Assembly (NCBI RefSeq): GCF_009728935.1
Contig: NZ_CP034235.1
Span: 5,407,501-5,471,500 of the forward strand
Direction: 5' to 3'
Length of the DNA: 64,000 nt
Source of the DNA: Paenibacillus psychroresistens
GTDB taxonomy: Bacteria; Bacillota; Bacilli; Paenibacillales; NBRC-103111
The translations under genes and the position numbers were made by a program. The notes beneath the pieces were generated by a model that was not told where the DNA came from, searched no databases, and worked only from the letters and a program-made list of their open reading frames with translations. Shown here piece after piece: positions 27,598 through 37,430 of the stretch. Within the stretch, counting starts at the first letter, position 1. The number at the start of each line of letters is the position of its first letter.

Positions 27598-28805
27598 TGG
27601 GCAAAAGAATAGCAGTAGGCGTTATTATTATCATGCTCTCTATCACTTCGGGTGGTTGCTGGGATATCCGCTATTTGGATGAGCTTGCGATTGTATTTGC
27701 AATTGGTTTAGATACAAGTGACTCGGCTAACCTTAAAGTTACCGTTCAAGTCGTGAATCCAACAACGGTTTCATTGGGCTCAAGTAAAAGCGGTGGTGGC
27801 GGTAACAGTGCTGTGACCACATATAGTGAAACAGGACCGACGTTTTTAGAGGCTATTCGTAAAATGACCAGTAAAACATCCAGAGCGCTCTATTTCTCAC
27901 ACAACCAAGTCCTTGTCATCGGAGAGGACTTAGCGAAGGAAGGAGTACGGCAATTATTTGATTTTATAGAAAGGGATCCCGCTATTCGAACTGATTTCTA
28001 TATTGTTATAGCCAAAGGTGCAAAAGCCGCTGATGTTCTAAAAATTACGACTCCGGTAGAAATGATTCCTGGTACCAAGATACATGATTCTATAGATAAT
28101 GTTGAAAAAAAGATAGGTACCTCCTACAAAGTTTCTATGAAAGATATAATCCAGCAAATCAATTCTGGCAAGCAAGAAATTGTAGCCGGAAGCGTCGAAA
28201 TTGTCGGTGATAAGAAGCAAGGAGGCAGTAAACAGAACATTGAAGAAATCAACCCTACCACTCTCTTAAAGCTAAATGGAATGGCCGTCTTCAAACATGA
28301 AAAATTGGAGGGATTTATGACCCCAGGTGAATCCAAAGGTCTGTCATGGATCAACAATAGAATTAAAAATACAGTTATACATATACCCTGCGAGAAAGAA
28401 GGTACCATAGCTATCGAAATCATGCACTCATCCACTAAATTGAAAGTGAAGCTTCAAGATAATCAGCCTTCCTTCTCCATTCATGTGCGCCAAGAAGCCA
28501 ATATAGGTGAAATAATATGCAGCGATCTCGATATTTCGGATAAAAAAACATTTGAGATCCTCCAAAAACAATTCAATGAGAAAATTAAAAAACAGATTAT
28601 GAACACTGTAACCAAGGTGCAGGAAATGGAGACGGACATTTTCGGTTTTGCAGATCTTGTTAATAAAAAAAATCCAGCTTATTGGAAAAAAAATCAGCAC
28701 CAATGGGATGGCATCTTTGCTAAAGTCCCGGTTACAGTTGAAGTGGAAACAAATATTAGAAGAGAAGGAATCAGGGGCAAATCTTATTATCAAAAAAATT
28801 CATGA
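27597..28805 (+). CDS. Spore germination lipoprotein, Ger(x)C family (receptor 1 C subunit)
   Basis: This 402-residue protein has a lipoprotein signal with lipobox SGGCWD, then the GerC N-terminal domain (LDELAIVFAIGLDTSD, TYSETGPTFLEAIRKMTSKT, LYFSHNQVLVIGEDLAKEG) and the C-terminal GerAC domain (SYKVSMKDIIQQI onward). It forms the C subunit of the germinant receptor outside the inner spore membrane. Its ATG overlaps the A-subunit stop by one base, and the small gene follows after 23 bases. Confidence 0.95.
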   Translation: MGKRIAVGVIIIMLSITSGGCWDIRYLDELAIVFAIGLDTSDSANLKVTVQVVNPTTVSLGSSKSGGGGNSAVTTYSETGPTFLEAIRKMTSKTSRALYFSHNQVLVIGEDLAKEGVRQLFDFIERDPAIRTDFYIVIAKGAKAADVLKITTPVEMIPGTKIHDSIDNVEKKIGTSYKVSMKDIIQQINSGKQEIVAGSVEIVGDKKQGGSKQNIEEINPTTLLKLNGMAVFKHEKLEGFMTPGESKGLSWINNRIKNTVIHIPCEKEGTIAIEIMHSSTKLKVKLQDNQPSFSIHVRQEANIGEIICSDLDISDKKTFEILQKQFNEKIKKQIMNTVTKVQEMETDIFGFADLVNKKNPAYWKKNQHQWDGIFAKVPVTVEVETNIRREGIRGKSYYQKNS

Positions 28806-28828
28806 GCAGGTAAGAGGAGTGTGGAAGC

Positions 28829-29023
28829 ATGCGTACAATATGGAAAAAGATGAAATCTAATAAAAAAGAAACCATGATTTTTAGTTCAACTATGCTGTTA
28901 GCCGTCATCCTTTTCCTCTGTATGGCTCTTAACATTCCCATTCCCTCTCCAACCCTTTACATCGGAAATCTATTGGAACCCATCGTTAAACCAATTGCTC
29001 TTTGGTTAAAAGGAGACTCTTAA
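28829..29023 (+). CDS. Small membrane protein in germinant receptor 1 (D-subunit-like)
   Basis: This 64-residue protein has a basic N-terminus, a strong helix at about 17-37 and a second weaker hydrophobic stretch at 45-60. AAGAGGAGTG precedes the ATG, and its stop codon overlaps the GerB start (TAATGG). Small two-helix D subunits occur in several GerA-type receptors and modulate germination in Bacillus; its place between C and B and its size fit that role. Sequence homology is not proven. Confidence 0.7.
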   Translation: MRTIWKKMKSNKKETMIFSSTMLLAVILFLCMALNIPIPSPTLYIGNLLEPIVKPIALWLKGDS

Positions 29024-30132
29024 TGGTTGAAAATGGGAAGATTTCAATTTTGCAATTTGGTATTATGATGTTTATGTTTGCAATCGGAAGTGCCGTTATT
29101 CTGATACCTTCCATTATAGTTGCAGTTGCCAAACAAGATGCTTGGATTACTTTTGTCATAGCCATCGGTTTGGATTTTGGAATTGTTACTTTTTGGACTG
29201 CTCTAGCGAAGCGATTCCCTAATGAAACCATCATCCAGTACAGTGAGCGAATTCTAGGGAAATGGTTCGGGAAAATGATTGGTCTCATTTACATCTCCTA
29301 TTTCCTTTACCTCAGTGCATTAGTGTTAAGGAATCTTGGCGACTTTATCTCAACCAGTTTATTAGTTCAGACCCCTCAACAATTTGTACATATTATATTT
29401 ATGATTCCGATTATGTATGGAGCTTATTTAGGTCTTGAGGTGATTGGGCGGGCAAGCGAGATTTTACTTCCATGGGTTGTTCTTTTTTTCTTAGTAATGA
29501 CAATTCTGCTGTTAAAAGATATCGATTTCTCAAAATTATTACCTATCCTCCCAAATGGAATACAAATGCCTATAAAAGGCTTGTATCCTCTTATTGGATT
29601 TCCTAAATGTGAAATGATTTTATTTTTAATGCTTACTCCATTTGTGAAGCAGCCTGGAAAAATCAAAAAATATTTTTTGCTTTTTTTTATTGGCTCCGCC
29701 GTTTTTGCTGCTCTGCTTGTCCTTGTTTCAATAACAGTTCTTGGTGTAGACCTCACAGAAAGAAGCACGTTTTCGGTATTTGATTTAGCTAAAGAAATCA
29801 AGGTTGGCAGCTTTTTTAATCGTGTAGAGGTTCTGGTCGGCGGAATCTGGATTATAACTATTTTTGTAAAGCTATGCCTTTGCTTTTATGCAGCTAATCT
29901 GGCTACTGCTTATGTTTTTAATTTAAAAAGCTATCGGATCACTATTCTGCCTTACGGGTTAATCGTTATTGCCTTATCCACGATAGTTTTTCACAATCCA
30001 GCCGAGGCCTTTTGGTTTATCACGGGTGCTTATCCACTCTATGCTATGTTTCATGGATTTTTCATCCCTGGGGTTTTATTGGTAGTGGCCAAAATTCGCA
30101 AGTTAAAAATTAAGCCTAAGGAGGTTGCTTAA
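29023..30132 (+). CDS. Spore germination permease-like protein, GerB family (receptor 1 B subunit)
   Basis: This 369-residue integral membrane protein has ten helices of the APC-type GerB fold (QFGIMMFMFAIGSAVILIPS; LGKWFGKMIGLIYISYFLYL). AAAAGGAGA is well placed for ATG 29023, and an upstream in-frame start at 29002 is rejected. Its stop overlaps the next A-subunit start at 30132. It forms the B subunit of receptor 1. Confidence 0.95.
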   Translation: MVENGKISILQFGIMMFMFAIGSAVILIPSIIVAVAKQDAWITFVIAIGLDFGIVTFWTALAKRFPNETIIQYSERILGKWFGKMIGLIYISYFLYLSALVLRNLGDFISTSLLVQTPQQFVHIIFMIPIMYGAYLGLEVIGRASEILLPWVVLFFLVMTILLLKDIDFSKLLPILPNGIQMPIKGLYPLIGFPKCEMILFLMLTPFVKQPGKIKKYFLLFFIGSAVFAALLVLVSITVLGVDLTERSTFSVFDLAKEIKVGSFFNRVEVLVGGIWIITIFVKLCLCFYAANLATAYVFNLKSYRITILPYGLIVIALSTIVFHNPAEAFWFITGAYPLYAMFHGFFIPGVLLVVAKIRKLKIKPKEVA

Positions 30133-31640
30133 TGGAAGATCAGTTTGTGCCGATTAGCCCCTCAATAGTCACAAATCTTGAGAAACTTAAGCTCCGTTTT
30201 TCGGATAACGAGCTTTTAGTGATCCGTTACCTCGGTAATAATGAAGAAATCCCTATAGCTGCGTTCGTTTACATAAATGTCCTCATCGATGAAAAAAGAC
30301 TAAATCAGCAAATCATTCGCAAAATAAGCGAAGATCTCGATAAGAATACAGGCCCGTTGGATGTTACTGTTATCGATTCGATTTATTCTATGGGAGCTGT
30401 GCATGTTATTCCATTAATGGAGCCTGCAATTAATTTGATTTCTGATGCCGGCATCCTAATTTTTGTGGAAGGTCATTCGAAAGCATACGGCATCCCATTG
30501 CCAGGGTTCGTTACACGTCCAGTAGACGAGCCTATGCTTGAACTTAACGTACGGGGTCCGCGAGAAGGATTTACAGAAGATTTACAGAAAAATTTAGGCA
30601 TGGTTTATCGGAGAATGAAGTCAGCGAATTTAAAAGCTAAATCCTACGTAATCGGTCGGCAAAGTCAAACTAAAGTTATCCTGCTTTATCTGGATAATAA
30701 GGTTAATCCAGATGTATTAACTGAGGTTAAAGAAAGAATTGAGAAAATAGACTTAGATGTTTTAGTGGATAGTGCTCAGGTAGAGGAATGGATTCAAGAT
30801 AACACCTTCTCGCCTTTTCCCCAAATCCTAAATACCGAAAGACCGGATCGAATTATTACAGCACTGAATAGAGGTAAAATAACCATTCTGATCGATGGAA
30901 CACCGATTGCTTTAGTCGCTCCATCTACCTTTTTCGAAATGATGCATCCAAGTGAAGATCTATATGAACGATTTTATTTTGCCAATTTTTTGCGTGTAAT
31001 GCGCTTGATCACAATGTTTGTATCTTTGTTCGGTCCATCCTTATATATCGCCTTGACTACTTTTCATCTGGAGATGATTCCTACCCCGTTAATGCTGGCA
31101 TTTCTTTCCACCAAAGCTGGAATTCCTTTTCCTACTTTTGTTGAGGCTCTACTCATGGAGGTATCATTTGAAGTATTACGAGAAGCCAGTCTTCGACTTC
31201 CACGCACCGTCGGTCAATCTGTTAGCATTGTTGGGGCATTAATAATTGGAGAAGCTGCTGTACAATCTGGAATTGTCTCTCGACCCATGGTTATTGTAGT
31301 GGCTATGACGGGGATTGCCTCATTCAGCATTCCTTCTTTTAGCACAGGTATTGCTTTCCGTATTCTTAGATTCCCTCTGATGTTTCTTGCAGCTTCAACA
31401 GGCGTCTTCGGTATTTCACTGGGCTTTATCCTCATTCTATTACATCTAAGCTCCTTACAGTTCTGCGGAGTACCTTTCTTTGAACCGATTAATTCGACTA
31501 GCTTTAGAAATACTGTCAAAAAGTTCATTCTCCTGCCGGTTCAGCTAAGAAGCATGTCGAATCATAAAAAAACAATTAAATCATTAAACCAAGGAAACTA
31601 TCATCTGGATATTGACGTGGAGGAGTATGATAAACATTAA
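30132..31640 (+). CDS. Spore germination protein, GerA family (receptor 2 A subunit)
   Basis: This 502-residue second A subunit is clearly paralogous to the first (26047-27597), with the matching segments FGPSLYIALTTFHLEMIPTP, VEALLMEVSFEVLREASLRL and SVSIVGALIIGEAAVQSGIV. Its N-terminal half is more divergent, consistent with a different germinant. It begins by a one-base overlap with the receptor 1 GerB gene, so both receptors are on one transcript. Confidence 0.95.
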   Translation: MEDQFVPISPSIVTNLEKLKLRFSDNELLVIRYLGNNEEIPIAAFVYINVLIDEKRLNQQIIRKISEDLDKNTGPLDVTVIDSIYSMGAVHVIPLMEPAINLISDAGILIFVEGHSKAYGIPLPGFVTRPVDEPMLELNVRGPREGFTEDLQKNLGMVYRRMKSANLKAKSYVIGRQSQTKVILLYLDNKVNPDVLTEVKERIEKIDLDVLVDSAQVEEWIQDNTFSPFPQILNTERPDRIITALNRGKITILIDGTPIALVAPSTFFEMMHPSEDLYERFYFANFLRVMRLITMFVSLFGPSLYIALTTFHLEMIPTPLMLAFLSTKAGIPFPTFVEALLMEVSFEVLREASLRLPRTVGQSVSIVGALIIGEAAVQSGIVSRPMVIVVAMTGIASFSIPSFSTGIAFRILRFPLMFLAASTGVFGISLGFILILLHLSSLQFCGVPFFEPINSTSFRNTVKKFILLPVQLRSMSNHKKTIKSLNQGNYHLDIDVEEYDKH

Positions 31641-32784
31641 AAAGCTGTTAATTATTTGCTCACTTTCTTCTTTGATATCTGGCTGTTCTCCTGATATTAC
31701 GGAAATTAGTGATATTGCGTTAGTTATGGCTACAGCGATTGATTATGATATAAAAAAGCACACCTATATTTTCACTGGATTTTGTGTGCTGCCCTCATCG
31801 ACAAGCCTGGAAGCTTCAGGAAAGCTAACTAAATGGGTCGAAAGTTCCACAGGCGATTCTATTATGGAAGCTGCACAGAATTTGCGCGGTCGTGCTGGTA
31901 AAACCTTGATATGGCAGCATAATAAATTCTTAATCATTGGGGAGGATGCGGCACGCCACTCGCTTTATGAAATATTAGATTATTTGGACAGAATCCGTCA
32001 AATTCGACTTACCAGCTACATGATGATCAGTGAGGGAAAAGCAGCAGATAAACTAAAGCTGAAGCCGGAAACAGACGATTCGCTGACGAATGAACTGATG
32101 GGAGTTATTCGGAATGAACAGTTTCGCGGCAAAAGCATCAACTTATTGCTTAAGGACTTTACGAATTGGTACCCTAATCCTTATCGAGGCCTAGTTTCAG
32201 GTAAAATAAGCAACACAGATCCATCCAATCATACTCGAAAAACACTTAGTCTGGACGGAGGAGCGATTTTCAATAAAGGCCGTTTTATAGGTTGGTTAAA
32301 TAAAGCGGATATTCTAAGCGTTCGGCTTCTGTCAGAGGATCATCAATGGGAAAAACTGGAGTTTAGCAATACAATGAATTTTGACTCCTCAAAGGTATCT
32401 TTGTTGTATCACGTTTCCAAACAAAAAACATACAGCAGTTATTCAGAGGGAAGCCCTAAAGTCACAATAAATTTAAATTTAAAAGTAAACTTAGTTGAAA
32501 TGGAACATACTCTCCAAATCAACGACCCGAAAGCCATCCAACAATTAGAGAATTCGGCTGCTAGGCACATTGAGATGGTTCTTTCAAAAAGTATCACTTA
32601 TTTTCAAAAGGATTTAAAAATAGATGTTTTGGGAATATCCGATTATTTCATTCAGTATCATCCATCTGGTTGGAATAAGATGAAGGATAATTGGGATAAT
32701 ATTTTCGCTACAATTCCTATTCAGCTTCATGTTAATGTAAAAATCGATAAATTGGGTATGATCCAAACCCTAGGAGCTAAGTAA
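31627..32784 (+). CDS. Spore germination lipoprotein, Ger(x)C family (receptor 2 C subunit)
   Basis: This 385-residue lipoprotein has lipobox ISGCSPD after a short hydrophobic signal. The GerC family core is present (DIALVMATAIDYDIKKHTY, WQHNKFLIIGEDAARHSLYE, LDYLDRIRQIRLTSYMMISE). GTGGAGGAG places the start at ATG 31627, inside the last codons of the A subunit. It is more divergent than the first GerC of the operon. Confidence 0.93.
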   Translation: MINIKKLLIICSLSSLISGCSPDITEISDIALVMATAIDYDIKKHTYIFTGFCVLPSSTSLEASGKLTKWVESSTGDSIMEAAQNLRGRAGKTLIWQHNKFLIIGEDAARHSLYEILDYLDRIRQIRLTSYMMISEGKAADKLKLKPETDDSLTNELMGVIRNEQFRGKSINLLLKDFTNWYPNPYRGLVSGKISNTDPSNHTRKTLSLDGGAIFNKGRFIGWLNKADILSVRLLSEDHQWEKLEFSNTMNFDSSKVSLLYHVSKQKTYSSYSEGSPKVTINLNLKVNLVEMEHTLQINDPKAIQQLENSAARHIEMVLSKSITYFQKDLKIDVLGISDYFIQYHPSGWNKMKDNWDNIFATIPIQLHVNVKIDKLGMIQTLGAK

Positions 32785-32785
32785 C

Positions 32786-32923
32786 ATGTTGTTCATTTCA
32801 ATCACTGCCTTCTTTTATGGGGCTTTCTGTTCTTATTATTTATGGAAAAAACAATTTAAGTATGAAGCTATTATTATGCTGCTGCTATGTTGGTCAATAG
32901 TAGGCGCATTAAATTACCTTTAA
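32786..32923 (+). CDS. Tiny two-helix membrane protein in germinant receptor 2 (D-subunit-like), 45 residues
   Basis: An open frame of 45 codons begins one base after the GerC stop, with AGGAGC about eight bases upstream. The product begins MLFISITAFFYGAFCSYYLW, continues KKQFKYEA and ends in a second hydrophobic helix finishing ALNYL: two helices joined by a short basic loop. It occupies the same slot, between C and B, as the 64-residue gene in receptor 1. Its size and topology match D subunits of GerA-type receptors. Gene finders with a 60-codon cut-off would miss it. Confidence 0.75.
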   Translation: MLFISITAFFYGAFCSYYLWKKQFKYEAIIMLLLCWSIVGALNYL

Positions 32924-32949
32924 ATTTCGTTTGATTGTGAGGAGCTTCG

Positions 32950-34050
32950 ATGGCTAAATTAGAGAATATAACGACTGGACAGCTTGGCTATTTAATTTTC
33001 ACTTATTTGTTTGGATTTGCCACCTTGTTTCTTCTCGAGGCCAAAGTAGTCAAACAGGATGTTTGGATGTCAGAGGTACTTGCTGTTACGGCGTCAATTG
33101 TGATGTTCTGGCTTTTATGTTACATTCAGCGCTGGTATCCGGGGTTAACCATGATGAAAGCCTGTGAAAAGTTGCTAGGCAAATGGTTGGCCAAACTAGT
33201 TCTTCTGATCTTTTTATATTATTTCCTTGTATTAGGTGGCTTAACGCTTCGAGCATTATCCTCCTTTTATTCGATAGCCATCTTGCCCAACACCCCTACC
33301 TCGCTCTTAATTCTACTGATTATCCTAACTACTAGCTATGCCGTGTATGTTGGACTGGCTGCTATTGCGCGAAGTGTTCAAGTCGTCCTTCCCTTATTTG
33401 TCTTTGCCATAACCGTGCTAAGTTTTTTTATCCTTCCTCAAATCGAGCACAATCCCTTTCTTCCCCAATTCCAGAGCTCCTTCTCATCCATTCTCTATGG
33501 AGGAATGATCGCCTTTGGCTTGCCTTTCGGGAAGTGTGTTGCTTTTGGCTTTATCTTTCATCGAGTTGACAATCCCCAAAAAATATTCATTACAGCTGTT
33601 ACTGCCTTGTCTTTCACATTACTTTATTTATTACTCTCCATTTATTTAACTTTTGGATCGTTAGGCATAAATTTAACACAATCCGCAACATTTCCTTTTT
33701 TCACAGTTATTCAATTAGTCAAATTCGGCGAGTATCTCGAAAGAATTGAAATTATTATGATTGGACTATGGACAGTTTTCACATTATTCGAAACTATTGT
33801 ATTGCAGCACGTCTTTACTTTGGTCATGGGGAATGTTTTTGGGATCAAACAAATGAAATTGTTTATTCTACCTATTGGTCTGTTATTCTTGTTAATGGGA
33901 CTTAAAAGCCAACCCGATATGACGGATTTAGCGATGTATAATGATAATGTTTTACCGTTATTAACGATATTCGTTTCCTTGATCTTGCCTGCCATGCTAG
34001 CATTAATTACTTTTATTAAGAAGCCGCGAACAGAAAGAAAGCCCCGCTAG
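32950..34050 (+). CDS. Spore germination permease-like protein, GerB family (receptor 2 B subunit)
   Basis: This 366-residue membrane protein of the GerB/APC family has about ten helices (TTGQLGYLIFTYLFGFATLF near the start; LLGKWLAKLVLLIFLYYFLV). GTGAGGAGC precedes the ATG. It closes the A-C-small-B-A-C-small-B operon. No convincing terminator with a T run follows it before the convergent SLH gene. Confidence 0.94.
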   Translation: MAKLENITTGQLGYLIFTYLFGFATLFLLEAKVVKQDVWMSEVLAVTASIVMFWLLCYIQRWYPGLTMMKACEKLLGKWLAKLVLLIFLYYFLVLGGLTLRALSSFYSIAILPNTPTSLLILLIILTTSYAVYVGLAAIARSVQVVLPLFVFAITVLSFFILPQIEHNPFLPQFQSSFSSILYGGMIAFGLPFGKCVAFGFIFHRVDNPQKIFITAVTALSFTLLYLLLSIYLTFGSLGINLTQSATFPFFTVIQLVKFGEYLERIEIIMIGLWTVFTLFETIVLQHVFTLVMGNVFGIKQMKLFILPIGLLFLLMGLKSQPDMTDLAMYNDNVLPLLTIFVSLILPAMLALITFIKKPRTERKPR

Positions 34051-34121
34051 CTGTCATCACAGCATGCAAGGCTTCCTATTGTAGTTTATCTTTAATGCTC
34101 GTTAGCATTGTAAATTCTCAA

Positions 34122-35363
34122 CTACTTAATCTTAATTTTATTGACGGTTGCAATGTTTCCTTTTAGCTCGAGCTCATGGCTCAAGACAAGCTTAGTTTGA
34201 TCTCCCTCTATAATTGCATTGGCAGCAACAGCATAGATTGAAGTTTGTGTAACACCATTAATATTCTGGGTCACAGTAATCGTGTTAATCTTTCCATCTG
34301 CATTCCAAGTATGTGTCGAGTAAAGACCGTTTACTGTGAAGCTTTGGTCTACTGGTGCAACGGGTGCAACTTTTACAACTTCTACAAAAACAGCTACTCC
34401 GTTATACAAATGAATTTTCACTTCATCGCCAACCACGATAGCTGAAGCTGCTACTTTAACCCCGCCTTTGAAAACAAACACATTAGGATCTAAAGCTATA
34501 GTTTGTGCAACATTACCATTCTTAATTGTAAGCGTATTGTTGGTAACCACTGCAGTTACTGCACCTTTTACTGCGTCGTTCCCTACGATTTGATCATTCG
34601 TGCGATCCAATAATGCTGCTAATTGAGCACGTGTTACAGAAGTATCTGGACGGAATGTATTGTCCTCAAAGCCTGTGATCAAGCCTTTTTCTAAAGCAAC
34701 TGCTACATAACCAACAGATCCTGCTGGGATTTCCTTGGCATCCTTAAAGGTTAACTTTGTATTGATTTTCGCTTTTGCTTCTGCATCTAATTTAAGTGCT
34801 TTAACTAAAAGCGTAGTTGCCCACAAACGTGAAGCAGCTTTTTCAGGCTGTACCGACGCATCTGTTTCTGCAAAAAGATCATTCTCAGCCGCAACCGCTA
34901 CATAACCAACGGCCCATGCATATTCTTTAACAATTTTGTCTGCATCTTTAAAGTTTAGGACTGTAGCCATCTCTGCAGCAGATTCTGCTTTATCCTTAAG
35001 GCCAAGTAATCTCACTGCAGCTGTAATGGCTTCAATACGCTTGACATTATCCCTTGGGCGGAAATTTCCGTACCCATCACCCTCGAATACTTCCTTGGAA
35101 GCAAGGCTGGCAATATTCTTAGCTGACCAAGCCACATCTGCTCCTTTGATATCATCAAAGCTGAACTTGAAATTACCTTTACCCTTAACAGTAACTTTTT
35201 TAGCTGAATCTTCATGTGAGGATTTTTCTTTGGAAGCTTTTTCATTCCCCTTGTCCTTATCCTTATCGTTACCATGTGCGAATGCTGCTGTTGAACCTCC
35301 AAGTACCATTGCAAAAGTTAATCCTGTTATCATAAATTTCTTCATCATATTTGTCTTATTCAT
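34122..35363 (-). CDS. S-layer homology (SLH) domain protein
   Basis: This 413-residue secreted protein has a signal peptide (cleavage near AFAHG) and a charged Lys/Asp/Glu linker (about 30-60). Three SLH-like repeats follow at about 78-255, for example FEGDGYGNFRPRDNVKRIEA and ITGFEDNTFRPDTSVTRAQL. SLH repeats bind pyruvylated secondary wall polymer. The C-terminal third is a beta-rich region of unknown role. A TTG at 35369 is possible, but GAAGGAGA is better spaced for ATG 35363. Convergent with the germination operon. Confidence 0.9.
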   Translation of the reverse strand: MNKTNMMKKFMITGLTFAMVLGGSTAAFAHGNDKDKDKGNEKASKEKSSHEDSAKKVTVKGKGNFKFSFDDIKGADVAWSAKNIASLASKEVFEGDGYGNFRPRDNVKRIEAITAAVRLLGLKDKAESAAEMATVLNFKDADKIVKEYAWAVGYVAVAAENDLFAETDASVQPEKAASRLWATTLLVKALKLDAEAKAKINTKLTFKDAKEIPAGSVGYVAVALEKGLITGFEDNTFRPDTSVTRAQLAALLDRTNDQIVGNDAVKGAVTAVVTNNTLTIKNGNVAQTIALDPNVFVFKGGVKVAASAIVVGDEVKIHLYNGVAVFVEVVKVAPVAPVDQSFTVNGLYSTHTWNADGKINTITVTQNINGVTQTSIYAVAANAIIEGDQTKLVLSHELELKGNIATVNKIKIK

Positions 35364-35578
35364 TTTCAAATCTCTCCTTCAACACTTTAGTTTGAGTTTC
35401 TTGAATACCTCGCGAAGGTTTTCGTAATAACACAAGTTTCGGGCTATGGCTTTCTTTTTGGGGGGTAGGCAAAAAAGTAATGCCCACAAACAACCACTTG
35501 ACCTCGGACAGACATTATATAACGGGCTAACGCATACCTTGTAAAATTAAAGACTTCTTATAGAAAGGATGTTTTTCT

Positions 35579-37423
35579 ATGTGTGGAATTACGGGATGGA
35601 TTGATTGGGAACGAGATTTAACACTTCACCCTTCCATTCTTGAAAATATGACAGAAACCATGGCCGCTCGTGGACCCGATGCGTCAGGAAATTGGATTTC
35701 CAGCCATTGTGCACTAGGACACCGCCGCCTAAGTGTGATTGATCCGGATAATGGCGCTCAGCCCATGATTCGCAAGCAAGGAGATGATTCCTATGTGCTT
35801 GTATATAACGGGGAATTGTATAATGCTCCCGAGCTGCGAAACGAGCTGCAACAAAGAGGGTATAACTTTCTTTCCCATTGTGATACGGAAGTCCTTTTGA
35901 ATGCTTTTATCGAGTGGGGACCTTCCTGCGTGGAGCGATTCAACGGCATTTTTGCGTTTGCTGCTTGGAATAGCCGCGAGCAGTCTTTATTTCTTGCAAG
36001 AGATCGCCTCGGAGTAAAGCCATTGTTCTATTCCAATCAGAATAGCTGCTTTTTATTCGGCTCCGAACCAAAGGCTATTCTGACTCATCCCACCTTTCAA
36101 GCAGAAATTGATGCCGTTGGCCTAGCCGAAATTTTCGCAGTTGGTCCCGCTCGTACTCCTGGAGTAGGTGTTTATCGCAATATGTCGGAGCTTAAGCCTG
36201 GACATTGGATGATCGTAGACCCCAATGGAGTTCGGACCCATTCCTATTGGAGCTTAGTCAGTCAGCCCCATCTCGAGGATGAAGAAGCGACTGCAACCCA
36301 AGTACATGATTTACTTAAGGATACTGTCGAGCGACAGCTCGTTTCCGATGTACCTGTCTGTACCTTATTGTCTGGAGGGCTAGATTCAAGTGCCCTATCT
36401 GCTTTCGCCACGGCATATTATCAACAACAAGGACAAGGAAAACTCACTACGTATTCTGTAGACTATGTCGATAATGATAAATATTTTAAATCCAATGCTT
36501 TTCAACCCAATGCTGACGCCCCTTGGATTCAGAAGATGTCGCAATTCCTTGGAACCGATCATCATGATATCCAATTTGATACACCTGAGCTATTCGAAGC
36601 ACTTGAAGCCGCAGTTTTTGCAAGAGATTTACCTGGAATGGCCGATGTAGACGGCTCGCTTTTTTTATTCTGCCGTGAGATCAAAAAAGCAGCTACTGTC
36701 GCTGTTTCTGGTGAGGCTGCAGATGAAATCTTCGGGGGCTACCCGTGGTTCCATCGTGAAGATCTACTGAATGCAGATACCTTCCCTTGGGCTAAGGCAA
36801 CCTCTGAGCGTGCGAAATGGCTTTCTCCCGAGCTGCGCGATCTTGTTAAACCAGAGACATATGTAGAGGAACGATATCGGCAAGCCTTAACCGAAGTGCC
36901 TCATTTGGCAGGTGAAAATCAGCAGCAGCGCAAAATGCGTGAAATGTCCTATTTAAACATCAGTCGTTTCATGCCTACACTGCTTGACCGCAAGGACCGA
37001 ATGAGTATGGCTGCTGGTTTAGAAGTACGCGTTCCATTCTGTGACCACCGTTTGGTCGAATATGTGTGGAATATTCCTTGGGAAATAAAAAACGCGGGCA
37101 ATCGTGAAAAAGGTATTCTAAGAAAAGCACTAAAGGGCATTCTACCCGAAGAAATTATCACCCGTAAGAAAAGTCCATATCCCAAAACCTTCAATCCCAA
37201 TTATTTGGCCTCCGTCAAAAAAGGCATGCTGCAAATTTTAGATGACTCCACCTCACCACTTCTGCCGCTTATTGATCAAAAATATATTCGCCAGCTAGCA
37301 GAATCTACAGAAGAACAATCTATCCCTTGGTTCGGACAGCTGATGGCTGGTCCACAGGCTTTAGCCTATTTAATCCAAATTCATACTTGGTTAAAGCATT
37401 ATAAGGTTTCCGTAAAATTCTAA
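35579..37423 (+). CDS. asnB: Asparagine synthetase (glutamine-hydrolysing)
   Basis: This 614-residue enzyme starts MCGITGW, leaving Cys2 as the nucleophile of the N-terminal glutaminase domain (about 2-200). The C-terminal synthetase domain has the PP-loop LLSGGLDSSALS near residue 265 and SGEAADEIFGGYPWF. It makes asparagine from aspartate, glutamine and ATP in the cytoplasm. AAAGGATG is the ribosome site. It is a single gene with its own terminator. I saw no T-box in the 150 bases upstream. Confidence 0.95.
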   Translation: MCGITGWIDWERDLTLHPSILENMTETMAARGPDASGNWISSHCALGHRRLSVIDPDNGAQPMIRKQGDDSYVLVYNGELYNAPELRNELQQRGYNFLSHCDTEVLLNAFIEWGPSCVERFNGIFAFAAWNSREQSLFLARDRLGVKPLFYSNQNSCFLFGSEPKAILTHPTFQAEIDAVGLAEIFAVGPARTPGVGVYRNMSELKPGHWMIVDPNGVRTHSYWSLVSQPHLEDEEATATQVHDLLKDTVERQLVSDVPVCTLLSGGLDSSALSAFATAYYQQQGQGKLTTYSVDYVDNDKYFKSNAFQPNADAPWIQKMSQFLGTDHHDIQFDTPELFEALEAAVFARDLPGMADVDGSLFLFCREIKKAATVAVSGEAADEIFGGYPWFHREDLLNADTFPWAKATSERAKWLSPELRDLVKPETYVEERYRQALTEVPHLAGENQQQRKMREMSYLNISRFMPTLLDRKDRMSMAAGLEVRVPFCDHRLVEYVWNIPWEIKNAGNREKGILRKALKGILPEEIITRKKSPYPKTFNPNYLASVKKGMLQILDDSTSPLLPLIDQKYIRQLAESTEEQSIPWFGQLMAGPQALAYLIQIHTWLKHYKVSVKF

Positions 37424-37430
37424 AAAATGA

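Noticed and set aside
34050..34121. Hairpin between the germination operon and the SLH gene (GCTGT...ACAGC)
   Set aside because: There is no T run on either strand and the outer stem pairs poorly, so it was not called a terminator.
34936..35427. 163-codon plus-strand frame antisense to the SLH protein gene
   Set aside because: It is a composition shadow of the SLH gene, has no ribosome site, and gives a low-complexity Ser/Leu-rich product.
35428..35578. Possible T-box or riboswitch ahead of asnB and the SLH gene
   Set aside because: No T-box sequence, specifier loop or recognised aptamer core was found. TTGACC at 35499 has no -10 box at a usable spacing.
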